Made by a program: the position numbers and the translations under genes. A DNA stretch of 64,000 nt from Polymorphum gilvum SL003B-26A1. Lineage in GTDB: Bacteria; Pseudomonadota; Alphaproteobacteria; Rhizobiales; Stappiaceae. Where the stretch lies: the NCBI RefSeq assembly GCF_000192745.1, contig NC_015259.1, forward strand, positions 495,001 through 559,000, read 5' to 3'. Below the pieces are notes generated by a model, which made no database searches, was not told the origin of the DNA, and saw only the letters and a program-made list of their open reading frames with translations. Below are positions 52,314 through 61,992 of the stretch, piece by piece. The number at the start of each line of letters is the position of its first letter. Positions within the stretch are counted from its first letter, which is position 1.

Positions 52314-53525
52314 CTATAAAGGAGCAGGAACCTTCCTTATGCCGGAAAACGGCACCACCTTCAATTCCTCACCTTCCGCCTGACCTTTCACCGCCGTCGC
52401 CGTATCCTCGAACATGTCTTCGCCGAGGCTTTCCACCAGCCCTTTCACGTGGCTCTCCGACAGGTGCGCGTACCGGCGCACCATCTGAAGGGTGCGGTGG
52501 CCAAGCACCTCCGCAATCTCCACCAGGCTCGCGCCCTTCATGGCCAGATAGCTGGCCGTCGAGTGCCGCAGATCATGGAAGCGGAAGTCCACCAGCCCGG
52601 CCTTGTCGCGGGCGTTCTCCCAGGCGGTGCGGATGTCGATGGGAAGCACGCCGTCCGCGCGCGGGAAAAGCCAGCGCGTCTTCGGCGCATGGGGCAGGGC
52701 GGCGTACAGCGCTTCCGCCTTCGCCACCTGACCCGTCAGTAGGTCCCGCAGGTGGCGGGCGAGGGGCGCGGCCCGTGTGTCCCCGTTCTTCGTATCCCGA
52801 AAGATCGCCGAGCCCCGTTGAAGGTCCACATCGGCCAGCGTCAGGCCAAGGATTTCGCTCTTGCGCGCGCCGGTCGATAGAGCGAACACCACGATGTTGA
52901 ACAGCTGATCGTTGTCGCTCGCCTTGCAGGCGTCAAGCAGGACGGCGCGTTCAGCGTCACTCAGGAACCGTGTACGCTCATCCCGAATGTTGGTGATCGG
53001 CGTCACCCCTTCCATTGGGTTCTGTGTCGCCCAGCCCCACGCCTTGGCGTGCTTCATCAGCAGCGCCAGCGTGTCGCGGTAATGCTTGATCGTCTTGCGG
53101 CTCTTCGGCTTGCCAGCCGGTTCGCCTTCATCGCTCTTGCGCCGTGTGTCCCCGGCGGCGGCCAGCTTCTCAAGCTCCGCTTCGATCAATTCCGCCGTGA
53201 TGTAGGTCAGCCCATAGGTGCCGAGCGCCTTCTCCCAATAGGCGAGATACGTCACCGCCGCCCGCTGGGTGCTTTCAGCCCGGTGCGGCAATACGCGCTT
53301 CTTGTAACGCTCGATCACGTCAGCGAGCGTCTTGCCCTTGGCGGCGGGTACGACGTTCTGGACTTCGCCGCGCCGGATGGCCGCTTCCGTCTGTTGCGCC
53401 CACAGCTTCGCGTCCGTCAGGCGCTTGAAGGTCTTCTGCTTCTCAGGGAGACCGCGCACCCGCACGCGGACGCGATAATAGCTATCGCCGTTGTCGCTGC
53501 GGACGCGCTTTTCGATGGTGGGCAT
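52314..53525 (-). CDS. int: Tyrosine recombinase (integrase) of the element
   Basis: 403 residues. An N-terminal arm-binding part (SDNGDSYYRVRVRVRGLPEK) and a SAM-like core domain precede the catalytic domain with Arg in LSTGARKSEILGLTLADV, HDLRHSTASYLAMKGA, and the GH...Tyr tail LGHRTLQMVRRYAHLSE. All catalytic residues are present. It would integrate and excise the element at the tRNA-fMet 3' end. ATG 53525 (MPTIEKRVRSDNG) follows GAGGCC. Its 5' end faces the right attachment site about 160 bases away, the common arrangement. Confidence 0.94.
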   Translation of the reverse strand: MPTIEKRVRSDNGDSYYRVRVRVRGLPEKQKTFKRLTDAKLWAQQTEAAIRRGEVQNVVPAAKGKTLADVIERYKKRVLPHRAESTQRAAVTYLAYWEKALGTYGLTYITAELIEAELEKLAAAGDTRRKSDEGEPAGKPKSRKTIKHYRDTLALLMKHAKAWGWATQNPMEGVTPITNIRDERTRFLSDAERAVLLDACKASDNDQLFNIVVFALSTGARKSEILGLTLADVDLQRGSAIFRDTKNGDTRAAPLARHLRDLLTGQVAKAEALYAALPHAPKTRWLFPRADGVLPIDIRTAWENARDKAGLVDFRFHDLRHSTASYLAMKGASLVEIAEVLGHRTLQMVRRYAHLSESHVKGLVESLGEDMFEDTATAVKGQAEGEELKVVPFSGIRKVPAPL

Positions 53526-53681
53526 GGCGGGGCCTCGGGGACACGCGGGGACAAATTGGGGACACTTGCTCCCATCAACATGCCCCATTCGCCAACGATT
53601 TTCAACAGGCGACTGGCGCTAAATCCCTGTAAATGCTACTGTTAGGCATTGGTGCTTGTTGAGGTCTATAGCCCTGCATGG

Positions 53682-53785
53682 GGCTCATAACCTGAAGGGT
53701 GAGCGGTCGTCCGCAAGGCGGCAAAACGCTCCAGTGGAGCGTTTTGAGACCCGAACGGTTCAAATCCTGCCCCCACAACCAAATC
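53682..53785. repeat. Right attachment site: rearranged tRNA-fMet-like fragment
   Basis: GGCTCATAACCTGAAGG (53682-53698) is identical to tRNA-fMet 2432-2448 (anticodon arm). The T arm and acceptor strand resume only at 53757 (GGTTCAAATCCTGCCCCCAC and AACCAAAT) with two mismatches to the tRNA. Between them a 58-base insert contains a perfect hairpin AAAACGCTCC-AGT-GGAGCGTTTT (53723-53745). So the crossover core is probably the 17-base match; the rest is older tRNA-derived sequence. Confidence 0.75.
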
Positions 53786-54163
53786 CCAACGAAAAACAAA
53801 TCCTTGATCGTCTCCCGCACGGGAGGCGTTCTGATTCAGCGCGGGCAGACAGCCGCAACCCCGCAAACCGTAATCCCGGCAACCGCGAGACACCGCGTAT
53901 GCGGGCAAGCCTTTGAGCATGAAGCTCGATCCCGCGGTCGGCGCAGGGACGGTACCCGGCATAAATGCGTTTGATGGGGACCGGACACCCAAAGGCGCAT
54001 TGCCATGAAGCCGTCTGTCCGTCATCGTCGGGATGATCGCCCGGGAGGAATCGAAAGCGTCTTGTTTCTGCCACGGCGCGGCGCTTCGACGGCGCCGGTT
54101 CGACCGGCAAGCCAGGCAAGGCGGACTTTGTTGCCACAACCTTCAGAAGAGGAGGACGGGTGC
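53786..54163. other. Chromosomal gap right of the element
   Basis: No gene is supported: open frames here give translations such as those produced by tRNA-repeat shadows. The last bases hold GAGGAGGACGGG, the ribosome site of the next gene. Confidence 0.5.
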
Positions 54164-55243
54164 GTGGAGAAGGCGAACACGGAACAGGCAGCCGGAAACG
54201 GCGATCGGTCTCGCGAGACTGTCTTGCGTTCGGTGTTCGACACGCGGGCCCTGACTCCGAAACAAGCGCTTTCCTCGTGGTACGAGCATATCGATGTCAT
54301 GTTCGACGTGCGGGTAAATGAAGTCGGAAGTGACGGCTTCCGTGCGCATCTCGATGCGTTCATGCTGGATGACCTCGTGCTGGTCGACGCCCGGGTCGGC
54401 GGGCAGAGCTATGACCGGTCGCGCAGACGCGCCGGCCGCGACGGCATCGACCATTATCTGCTGCAATTCTACCGGAGCGGCAGTGTCGCGAGGCGCGACG
54501 AGAAAGGCGAGAGAACCAGGACGCGCCCCGGCGACCTGTGGGTGTCGGATCTGGGACAGCCGGTCATGAGCCTGGCCGAGGATGCCGAGATGCTCAATCT
54601 CATCGTGCCCCGCCGCCTGCTTTCGCCCCTGCTCAAGGCGCCCGACCACCATGCCATGCGCATTCTGCCGGGCGACACGCCGCTTGTCGCCCTGTTCCGC
54701 GATCATTTGCAGGCGCTTCTTCAGATGGCCCCCTCGATGACGAATGAAGACGCGGCACGCGTGAGCGCGCCGACGCTACAGCTTGCCGCGGCGGCGCTCA
54801 ACGGCTCGGCGGAACGCGAGGACGTGACGGAAGGCGTTGAGGCCGCGCTGGGCGGCGCCATTTGCCGCTACGTGCGCGCCCACCTGCCCGGTCCGGACAT
54901 GACACGAGAGCATGTTGCCAGGCATTTCGGCGTTTCTGTCCGCAAGCTCGATTACCTGTTCGCATCCAGGGACGGGTTCGCCTCATGGGTGCGCGAGGAA
55001 AGGCTGGCCCGCGCCCATGAAGCCTTGAGAGATCACGGACAGCTGCACCTACGCATAGAGGACATCGCCAACGCGCACGGGTTCAGCCACAAGGCCAATC
55101 TCGGGCGCGCGTTTCGGGCGTTCTACGGCCTGACGCCGGGCCAGGTTCGCGCCATGGCCCGCGAGCGGCTTGCCGAGGCCGGCATAGCGCAGGCAGAATC
55201 GCCCACGCACAGCGCATGGCGGCGGTGGATCGCGGCCATGTAG
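54164..55243 (+). CDS. AraC-family transcriptional regulator
   Basis: 359 residues. A cupin-like N-terminal domain (about 30-190) precedes the two helix-turn-helix units of AraC: REHVARHFGVSVRKLDYLFA and IEDIANAHGFSHKANLGRAF with AFYGLTPGQVRAMARE. GTG 54164 is chosen for the GAGGAGG upstream; longer frames read into non-coding sequence. It is monocistronic, upstream of an autotransporter-like gene about 200 bases away that it might control. Confidence 0.88.
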   Translation: MEKANTEQAAGNGDRSRETVLRSVFDTRALTPKQALSSWYEHIDVMFDVRVNEVGSDGFRAHLDAFMLDDLVLVDARVGGQSYDRSRRRAGRDGIDHYLLQFYRSGSVARRDEKGERTRTRPGDLWVSDLGQPVMSLAEDAEMLNLIVPRRLLSPLLKAPDHHAMRILPGDTPLVALFRDHLQALLQMAPSMTNEDAARVSAPTLQLAAAALNGSAEREDVTEGVEAALGGAICRYVRAHLPGPDMTREHVARHFGVSVRKLDYLFASRDGFASWVREERLARAHEALRDHGQLHLRIEDIANAHGFSHKANLGRAFRAFYGLTPGQVRAMARERLAEAGIAQAESPTHSAWRRWIAAM

Positions 55244-55449
55244 GCAGGCCCCGCGGCCGTAGCGCACCACCCCCTCCGGTCCGCTTGCGTGATTTGACTA
55301 CGCGCTCCGCCTTCTCCTGCGCGAAATGACAATAATCCCCCGCGCCGCTCATAGCGCCTTGTCCTCGAACGCGGCGTGACGATTATCGTCGCCGAAGCAA
55401 GGGGTTATGTGAATTTTCCTCGACAGGTCGCGGCCGTATCACCAGGCGA

Positions 55450-57204
55450 ATGAAGCGGCACGGCCTGTTTGTGCCCCGCCACAGAAAAAGAAATGGTCAG
55501 GGCATGACGCGGAAACGTTCATTTCGCAGATTTCTTCATGGTTCCACGGCGCTTGGCGGCCTGCTCCTGCTAGGAAGCCTGCCATTTCCGGCTCATGCGC
55601 TTGAAGTGATCGTGGACGGCAGCGGCGACGGTACCACGGGAACCTGGAACAGCCCTTGGAACGTTGGGGGGAGTCTCAGTGTCGGCCACGTGTCTGGGGA
55701 TGATGTCAGACTGGTCATCCGGAACGGCGGGGTGGTCGATAGTACGTTCAGCAATATCGGCGAGAATTCCGGCTCAACCGGAACCGTGACGGTAACGGGT
55801 GCGGGATCGACCTGGGCCAATTCCGTCAGCCTCTATGTCGGGGTTTCCGGCTCCGGCACGCTGAATGTCGAACACGGCGGTTCGGTTGTCAGCGATTATT
55901 TCGGCTATGTCGGACTTGGTTTCGGCTCAAGCGGCGCGGCAACGGTGACGGGCGCGGGATCGACCTGGGTAAGCGGTGCAGACCTTCATGTTGGTCACGC
56001 GGGCGATGGCACGCTGGCGATCTCTGGTGGCGGTATGGTCAGTAATGTGCGCGGCTATGTCGGGTATGGTCCCGGCTCGACCGGCGCGGTTGCGGTGACG
56101 GGCGCGGGGTCGAGTTGGGCAAACAGTTCGGACCTCTATGTCGGTTATTCCGGCGACGGCGCGCTGACGATCTCCGATGGCGGCACGGTCCATGTCGACG
56201 GGATGATGACCATTGCGCGGGATACAGGGTCGACGGGCACACTGAACATCGGCGCGGCGGCGGGCGGAACCGCGGCTGGAGCGGGCATACTCGATGCCGC
56301 TTCGCTCGCATTCGGCGCCGGGGCCGGCACGCTGGTGTTCAACCACACCGATACGGACTATGTATTCGGCACCGCCATCAGCGGCGGTGGCACGATCAAC
56401 CACCTTGCCGGTAACACCACTTTTTCCGCCGACAGTTCCGGCTTTACCGGTGAGACCATCGTCAATGGCGGTACACTTACCATAACGGGTGAGCTTGGCA
56501 CCACCGTGACCGGCGGTGCGGAAGGCGAAGGCGCCATAATCGGCCATAGCGCCGGTTCTTCCGGCACCGTAGCTGTTACCGGCGCAGACGCGAACTGGTC
56601 GATCGCCGCGGACCTTCGGGTCGGCTTTCAGGGAAATGGCACATTGGCCATTTCCGACGGCGGGACTGTTTATAACAGAAGCAGCTTGATCGGCATCATC
56701 CCGGGCTCGACCGGCGCGGTTACCGTGACGGGCACAGGGTCAAGCTGGGATAACAGTTCGGATCTCTTTGTCGGCTTTTTCGGGAATGGCACGCTGAGCA
56801 TTTCCGAAGGTGGATATGTCACCAACGGGTTCGGCACGATCGGACTCAATTACGGCTCCAGGGGAGCGGTTTCAGTCACCGGCGCAGGCTCTGTCTGGAA
56901 AACCAACCTCGAGCTATTCGTCGGCTATTACGGTGATGGCAGCCTGACCATATCCGACGGCGGCACGGTGGATGCCAATAATGGAACGGTGACCGTCGCT
57001 CGAAGCACATCCACGACGGGCGTACTCAACATCGGCGCGGCCGCGGGTGACGCAGCGGCGGCGGCCGGTACGCTGAACGCAAGCAGTCTGGTTTTCGGTG
57101 CTGGAATTGGCAGCCTTGTGTTCAACCACACCGATAGCGATTACGATTTCGGTGTCGCCGTCTCGGGCTCCGGTACGATTAGCCATCTTGCCGGGATTGA
57201 ATAG
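55450..57204 (+). pseudogene. Autotransporter-type repeat protein, truncated by IS3
   Basis: 584 codons before the stop. A signal peptide (FLHGSTALGGLLLLGSLPFP then AHA) precedes many glycine-rich repeats of about 50 residues built on GSTGTVTVTGAGSTWANS and DLYVGYSGDGALTISDGGTV. This is the T5SS-repeat type of self-secreted passenger that forms a long beta-helix outside the cell. No C-terminal beta-barrel is present: the frame runs into the IS3 end at 57198 and stops. So the protein can no longer insert itself in the outer membrane. Start may be 55450 or 55504. Confidence 0.83.
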
Positions 57205-57230
57205 CCCCGAGTTTTGTGGACACCCTCGGG

Positions 57231-58091
57231 TTACATTTCGTGCTGCCGTTCGAACTCGACGGGTGACAGCATCCCGTTCCTGACGTGCTTTCGCTTTGGA
57301 TTGTAGAACATCTCGATGTAGTCGAACACGTCCTGCCTTGCCTCCTCGCGTGTTCGGTAGGTCCTGCGCCGTATCCGCTCGCGCTTGAGGAGATTGAAGA
57401 AGCTCTCCGCCACGGCATTGTCGTGGCAGTTGCCGCGACGGCTCATCGAGTGCTCAAGATTGTGGTGCTTCAGGAACGCTGCCCAGTCCATGCTGGTGAA
57501 CTGCGATCCCTGATCGGAATGGACCAGAACCCTGCTCTTGGGCTTTCGACGCCACACCGCCATCAGCAATGCCTGCAACACGACATCGGTGGTCTGGCGG
57601 CTCTGCAGTGACCAGCCGATGACGCGGCGTGAAAACAGATCGATCACCACCGCCAGATAGGCAAAGCCCTCCTGGGTCCGGATGTAGGTGATGTCAGTCA
57701 CCCACGCCCTGTCCGGCGCTTCGACATCGAACTGCCGGGCAAGGGTGTTGTCGACGACGACCGACGGCTTGCCGCCATAGGAGCCAGGCCGGCGCTTGTA
57801 GCCGATCTGCGCCTTGATCCCGGCCAGTTTTGCCAGACGAGCGATGCGGTTGGCGCAACTGGTCTCTCCCTGATCGAGAAGGTCGTCGTGCAGCTTGCGA
57901 TAGCCGTAGACCCTGCCGCTCTCCTTCCAGGCCTTGCTGAGAAGCTCGGTCTGACGTGCGTCTTCCCGAGTTCGCCTGCTCAGGGGGGTCTTCAGCCAGG
58001 CGTAGAAACCGCTGGGCTGGATGCACAGGCAACGACACATCGCCCGAACCGTGAACTGCTGGCGATGCTCGGCAACGAACGCGTATCTCAC
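57231..58091 (-). CDS. IS3-family transposase OrfB
   Basis: 286 residues with the integrase-like DDE core: APDRAWVTDITYIRTQEGFA (first Asp), VLVHSDQGSQFTSMDWAAFL (second Asp) and NCHDNAVAESFFNLLKRERI (Glu). An HTH_21-type domain precedes it. It overlaps orfA by four bases and is normally made as a fusion through ribosomal slippage at an A-rich run inside orfA. Intact. Confidence 0.93.
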   Translation of the reverse strand: MRYAFVAEHRQQFTVRAMCRCLCIQPSGFYAWLKTPLSRRTREDARQTELLSKAWKESGRVYGYRKLHDDLLDQGETSCANRIARLAKLAGIKAQIGYKRRPGSYGGKPSVVVDNTLARQFDVEAPDRAWVTDITYIRTQEGFAYLAVVIDLFSRRVIGWSLQSRQTTDVVLQALLMAVWRRKPKSRVLVHSDQGSQFTSMDWAAFLKHHNLEHSMSRRGNCHDNAVAESFFNLLKRERIRRRTYRTREEARQDVFDYIEMFYNPKRKHVRNGMLSPVEFERQHEM

Positions 58092-58363
58092 TTTGCATCC
58101 CTGGCGAAATACGCGGTGGCTTTTTTTAGGATGTCACGCTCCTCGGTGACGCGCGCCAGCTCCTTCTTCAGGCGACGGATCTCTGCCGCCTGATCGCCAT
58201 CAGTTGAACCGGATGGCTTCGAGAACTTCCTCTTCCATGCGTAGAGCGAGTGCTGGCTCACACCCAGCCGCTTCGACACCTCCGCAACCGGGTAACCCCG
58301 CTCGGTGATCTGCGCCACTGCATCGCGCTTGAAATCGTCACTGAAACTGCCGGTCCCCATCAT
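58088..58363 (-). CDS. IS3-family OrfA
   Basis: 91 residues with the N-terminal helix-turn-helix (DDFKRDAVAQITERGYPVAE, then SKRLGVSQHSLYAWKRKF) and a leucine-zipper-like helix (EIRRLKKELARVTEERDILK). A run of seven A residues in the last third is a likely slippage site for the OrfAB fusion. Confidence 0.93.
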   Translation of the reverse strand: MMGTGSFSDDFKRDAVAQITERGYPVAEVSKRLGVSQHSLYAWKRKFSKPSGSTDGDQAAEIRRLKKELARVTEERDILKKATAYFARDAK

Positions 58364-58419
58364 GGCCTCCTTGCCTCAAAATTAGGGAAGAAGGCGTCCA
58401 GAAATCTAGGGGCTATTCA

Positions 58420-58665
58420 CAGGCGATGTTCGTCATGTCCGGCCATTATCTCGGCTACCTGCCGGATCACTACGCCGAGGATTGGATTCAAAAAGGCATC
58501 TTCCGCCCCTTGATGGCTGCCACGACCCGCATCCAGTCAACCTTCGTGATCGCCACGCGATCGGCGGAAAAGCCGTCGACGATCCTCGACTTCTTCATCC
58601 GCGAACTGGCCGGCTTCGCGTCCGAGGTGCTTCACAAGCACGGTACGCGAGTGCGAAAGGGTTGA
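58420..58665 (+). pseudogene. LysR-family regulator, C-terminal fragment
   Basis: The first codons come straight from the IS end. About 78 residues remain (SGHYLGYLPDHYAEDWIQKG, then FVIATRSAEKPSTILDFFIR and ELAGFASEVLH), which match the C-terminus of a LysR effector domain. The DNA-binding part is gone. With the truncated autotransporter on the other side of the same IS, this points to an IS-mediated deletion. Confidence 0.72.
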
Positions 58666-58830
58666 AGCGGGCCGCACCGGGGCACGGACTGGGCAAACAT
58701 CTTCGCCTCCGCTCCGCTTGCCGAAAGCGGAGCGACCGACTACCACAAGGAAATCCGCAGGCCGGTATCCTTCGACGCTTCGGCTGCGGGTCGGGCCGCC
58801 GATCCGGCCTGCGATCCGGTAGGGAAGACG

Positions 58831-59988
58831 ATGATCAACGAGGAGGACTTGCCGCTCTCGGGCACGCTGGTCGTCAGCATCGAGCAGGCGGTGGCCGGCC
58901 CCTATTGCGGGCGGCTGCTCGCCGACCAGGGCGCCCGTGTGATCAAGGTCGAGCGACCGGACGGCGGCGATTTCGGACGCCGCTACGACCGCCGTGTCAA
59001 TGGCGAGGCGAGTTATTTCGTCTGGCTGAACCGCTCCAAGGAAAGCCTGTGCCTGGACCTGAAGGATCCGGGAGACCTGGCGCTGCTCTGGCGGCTCATC
59101 GAAAAGGCGGACGTGTTCATCCAGAACCTGGCGCCAGGAGCCGTCGACAAGCTCGGGCTCACGAAGGAGGCGCTTGCGGAGAGGAATCCGAAGCTGATCA
59201 GCTGCGCGATTTCCGGCTTCGGCCCCGGCGGGCCCTGCGGCGGGCGCAAGGCCTACGACCTGCTGATCCAGGCGGAATCTGGCCTCCTGTCGATCACCGG
59301 AACCAAGGAGACGCCGAGCAAGGTCGGCATCTCGATCGTCGACATCTGCACCGGCGTGACTGCCTATCACCTGATCCTGGCCGCCCTTATGAAACGGCAG
59401 CGGAGCGGACGGGGCGACCACATTGAGTTGTCGATGCTGGAAGCCATGACCGAGTGGATGGGCTATCCGCTGCACTACACCCACGCGGGCGCGCCGCCGC
59501 CGGAACGCGCCGGCGCCGGCCACGCGACGATCTACCCCTACGGCCCGTTTCCGACCGCCGACGGCACCGTGCTGTTCGGCCTGCAGAATGACCGAGAATG
59601 GGCGGCGTTCTGCGAGCATGTGCTCAGGCGATCGGACTGGGCGGACGAACCGCGCTATCGCGGCAACGACGGAAGGGCGACCCACAAGAACGAGATCGAT
59701 CCGGTGATCCGGGAGAGCCTGGCCGAACTGTCCAGCGCGGAAGCTCTGGACCGGCTCGACAGGGCCGGCATCGGCACGGCGGAAGTGCGCGACATGGCCG
59801 GGCTGTGGGCGCATCCGCAACTGGCGGCCCGCCATCGCTGGGCCAGCGTCGCGACCGCAGCGGGCGTCGTTCCCGCCTTCCTGCCGCCGTCGGGCGACGG
59901 CTGGCGCGCGCGCATGGACCCGGTTCCCGCGCTCGGCGAGCACAGCGACGCGATCAGGGCCGAATTCGACGCCGAACACGGCACCTAA
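58831..59988 (+). CDS. Family III CoA transferase (CaiB/BaiF)
   Basis: 385 residues. Conserved family motifs: VVSIEQAVAGPYCGRLLADQ, GARVIKVERPDGGDFGR, YFVWLNRSKESLCLDLKDPG (before the catalytic Asp region) and SGFGPGGPCGGRKAYDLLIQ with its Asp. It moves CoA between acids, as itaconate or succinyl-CoA transferases do. First gene of a four-gene operon (transferase, acyl-CoA dehydrogenase, CitE-like, MaoC-like); AGGGAAG precedes the ATG. In Pseudomonas aeruginosa the itaconate operon has the same enzyme types. Confidence 0.9.
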   Translation: MINEEDLPLSGTLVVSIEQAVAGPYCGRLLADQGARVIKVERPDGGDFGRRYDRRVNGEASYFVWLNRSKESLCLDLKDPGDLALLWRLIEKADVFIQNLAPGAVDKLGLTKEALAERNPKLISCAISGFGPGGPCGGRKAYDLLIQAESGLLSITGTKETPSKVGISIVDICTGVTAYHLILAALMKRQRSGRGDHIELSMLEAMTEWMGYPLHYTHAGAPPPERAGAGHATIYPYGPFPTADGTVLFGLQNDREWAAFCEHVLRRSDWADEPRYRGNDGRATHKNEIDPVIRESLAELSSAEALDRLDRAGIGTAEVRDMAGLWAHPQLAARHRWASVATAAGVVPAFLPPSGDGWRARMDPVPALGEHSDAIRAEFDAEHGT

Positions 59989-60019
59989 GACGGTGCGACC
60001 GTCCGATCAGGAGACGACG

Positions 60020-61183
60020 ATGAAAACCTCCGCACCTACCGATCACGACGACCTGAGACAGGCGCTGCGCGCGCTGTGCGCCGAATTCCCCGCCGACTAT
60101 CACCGCAGGCACGGCGCTGCGGGAACCCATCCGGAAGACTTCATCGGCGCGCTGACCCGGGCCGGCTGGCTCGCCGCCATGATCCCGGAGGACTACGGCG
60201 GATCGGGGCTCGGCCTGACCGAGGCCTCCATCGTCATGGAGGAGATCAACCGATCGGGCGGCAATGCCGGCCATTGCCACGGCCAGATGTACAACATGGG
60301 TACGCTGCTCCGGCACGGGTCGGAGGCGCAGAAGCGGCTCTACCTGCCGAAGATCGCATCCGGTGCTCTGCGCCTGCAGTCCATGGCGGTGACCGAGCCG
60401 ACCACCGGCACGGACACGACCAGGCTCAAGACCACGGCGGTCAGGAAGGGCGACCGCTACGTCGTCAGCGGCCAGAAGGTCTGGATCAGCCGGATCCAGC
60501 ATTCCGATCTGATGATCCTCCTGGCGCGCACGACGCCGCTCGCCGAGGTCAAGCGCAAGTCGCAGGGCCTGTCGGTCTTCCTGGTCGAGCTGAAGGACGC
60601 GATCGGCAAGGGCATGGAGGTGCGGCCGATCGAGAACATGGTCGGACACGAGACCAACGAGGTGTTCTTCGACAATCTGGAGATCCCGGCGGAAAACCTG
60701 ATCGGCGAGGAAGGCAGCGGCTTCCGCTACATCCTCGACGGGCTCAACGCCGAGCGCACGCTGATCGCCGCCGAATGCATCGGCGACGGCTACTGGTTCC
60801 TGGACAAGGCATGCGCCTATGCCAATGAGCGGGTCGTCTTCGACCGGCCGATCGGCCAGAACCAGGGCATCCAGTTCCCGCTGGCGCGCGCCTATGTCAA
60901 CGTCGAGGCAGCAAACCTGATGCGGTTCGAGGCCTGTCGCCGCTTCGACGCTCACGAGGAGTGCGGCGCGCAGGCCAACATGGCGAAGCTGCTTGCCGCC
61001 GACGCGTCCTGGCAGGCGGCCAACGAGTGCCTGCAGGTCCATGGTGGCTTCGGTTTTGCCGACGAGTACGACGTCGAACGCAAGTTCCGCGAGACGAGGC
61101 TTTACCAGGTCGCGCCGATATCGACCAATCTCATCCTGTCCTATGTCGCCGAGCACGTGCTCGGCCTGCCGAGGTCGTTCTGA
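60020..61183 (+). CDS. Acyl-CoA dehydrogenase
   Basis: 387 residues. Family blocks: WLAAMIPEDYGGSGLGLTEA, LQSMAVTEPTTGTDTTRLKT (flavin and substrate loop), WISRIQHSDLMILLART, and the C-terminal QVHGGFGFADEYDVERKFRE with RLYQVAPISTNL. The catalytic Glu is expected in the last helix region. FAD-dependent oxidation of a short acyl-CoA, perhaps methylsuccinyl- or itaconyl-related in this operon. Start ATG 60020 follows AGGAGACGACG; 32 bases after the transferase stop. Confidence 0.93.
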   Translation: MKTSAPTDHDDLRQALRALCAEFPADYHRRHGAAGTHPEDFIGALTRAGWLAAMIPEDYGGSGLGLTEASIVMEEINRSGGNAGHCHGQMYNMGTLLRHGSEAQKRLYLPKIASGALRLQSMAVTEPTTGTDTTRLKTTAVRKGDRYVVSGQKVWISRIQHSDLMILLARTTPLAEVKRKSQGLSVFLVELKDAIGKGMEVRPIENMVGHETNEVFFDNLEIPAENLIGEEGSGFRYILDGLNAERTLIAAECIGDGYWFLDKACAYANERVVFDRPIGQNQGIQFPLARAYVNVEAANLMRFEACRRFDAHEECGAQANMAKLLAADASWQAANECLQVHGGFGFADEYDVERKFRETRLYQVAPISTNLILSYVAEHVLGLPRSF

Positions 61184-61185
61184 CG

Positions 61186-61992
61186 ATGGGTGCCGGAGTG
61201 TGCCTGCCCCTGTTCGTTCCCGGCAACAGGCCAGAGCGGTTCGCCAAGGCTGCGGCTGCGGGGTCGGGCATGGTGATCCTGGATCTCGAAGACGCGGTGG
61301 CGGGGCCGGCCAAGGCGGCAGCGCGCGACGCCGTGCTGCATGAAGCCGACATGCTTGCCGGGGCGCAGGTGCTGGTGCGCATCAACGGCGCCGGCACGCC
61401 GTGGCACGACGCCGACGTCGCCGCCGTTGCCGGCCTGCATCGCGCGGGGCTGCTGCTTGCCAAGGCGGAGGATCCGGACCGCTTGCGCGCGCTAGCCGAT
61501 GGTCTCGGCCCGGGCCGCGCGACATGGGCGCTGATCGAGACGGCCCGGGGCATGGCGAATGCGCGGCACCTTGCCCTGGCGGCGGACCGGATCGTCTTCG
61601 GCAGCGTCGACTTCTGCGCCGATCTCGGCATGGCCCATCGCCGCGACATCCTGCTGCCGTTCCGCGCCGAGTTGGTCCTGGCCGCCCGTCTCGCCGGCAG
61701 GGCCGCTCCCCTCGACGGGGTGACGACCGCGCTCGACGACCCGCGGCAGGTCTCCGACGATGCCGCCCACGCCCGGGCGCTCGGGTTCGGCGGCAAGCTT
61801 CTGGTTCACCCGCGCCAGATCGAACCGGCCCGCGCCGGCTTCCGGCCGAGCGAATCCGAGGTCGAAGCGGCGCGCAGGATTCTCCGGCAGGCCGGGGCTG
61901 GCGGTGCGCTTGCGGTTGATGGCGAAATGGTCGACGAACCCGTGCTGATCCGGGCGCGGGAACTGGTTGCACAATGGGAGGAACTGGCATGA
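61186..61992 (+). CDS. CitE-like lyase (HpcH/HpaI family), possible citramalyl-CoA lyase
   Basis: 268 residues. CitE family motifs: LPLFVPGNRPERFAKAAAAG (acyl-CoA site), VILDLEDAVAGPAKAAARD (acidic Mg-binding), RINGAGTPW, ALIETARGMANARHLAL (catalytic Glu) and FGSVDFCADLG with GGKLLVHPRQIEPARAGF. It would split an acyl-CoA into acetyl-CoA and a 2-oxoacid; citramalyl-CoA to acetyl-CoA plus pyruvate fits the operon. ATG 61186 lies three bases after the previous stop; its own stop overlaps the next start. Confidence 0.88.
   Translation: MGAGVCLPLFVPGNRPERFAKAAAAGSGMVILDLEDAVAGPAKAAARDAVLHEADMLAGAQVLVRINGAGTPWHDADVAAVAGLHRAGLLLAKAEDPDRLRALADGLGPGRATWALIETARGMANARHLALAADRIVFGSVDFCADLGMAHRRDILLPFRAELVLAARLAGRAAPLDGVTTALDDPRQVSDDAAHARALGFGGKLLVHPRQIEPARAGFRPSESEVEAARRILRQAGAGGALAVDGEMVDEPVLIRARELVAQWEELA

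Larger units (their letters stand above)
2559..53698. mobile_element. Integrated mobilisable element (~51 kb) at tRNA-fMet
   Basis: Boundaries are the tRNA-fMet 3' duplicate on the left and a tRNA-like fragment on the right, next to an integrase gene whose 5' end faces the right edge. It carries plasmid replication and partition genes, an iteron origin, MobC, relaxase, two VirD4-type ATPases, a toxin-antitoxin pair, quorum-sensing genes, a defence operon and appendage genes. No VirB-type secretion genes were found, so it would be mobilisable rather than self-transmissible. The presence of a replicon suggests an integrated plasmid. It may be a composite of several insertions; the exact ends are inferred from the repeats. 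Confidence 0.75.
57198..58419 (-). mobile_element. IS3-family insertion sequence
   Basis: Ends TGAATAGCCCCGAGTTTTGT (57198 onward) and TGAATAGCCCCTAGATTTCT (from 58419 inward on the minus strand) are clear inverted repeats starting with TG. Length 1222 bases. It encodes orfA and orfB. The flanking three-base sequences differ (GAT on the left, CAG on the right), so no target duplication is seen. Confidence 0.92.

Noticed and set aside
53666-54139. Minus-strand frame with the phrase GAGFEPFGSQNAPLERF
   Set aside because: This type of sequence arises from translating tRNA-derived attachment repeats; it is not a protein gene.
55927-56547. Antisense frame within the autotransporter repeats
   Set aside because: Repeats of a GC-rich gene often leave long opposite frames; no domain.
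58482-59426. A 314-codon plus-strand frame across the CoA transferase start
   Set aside because: It is a frame-shifted reading of the CoA transferase gene, Arg/Gly-rich with no signature.
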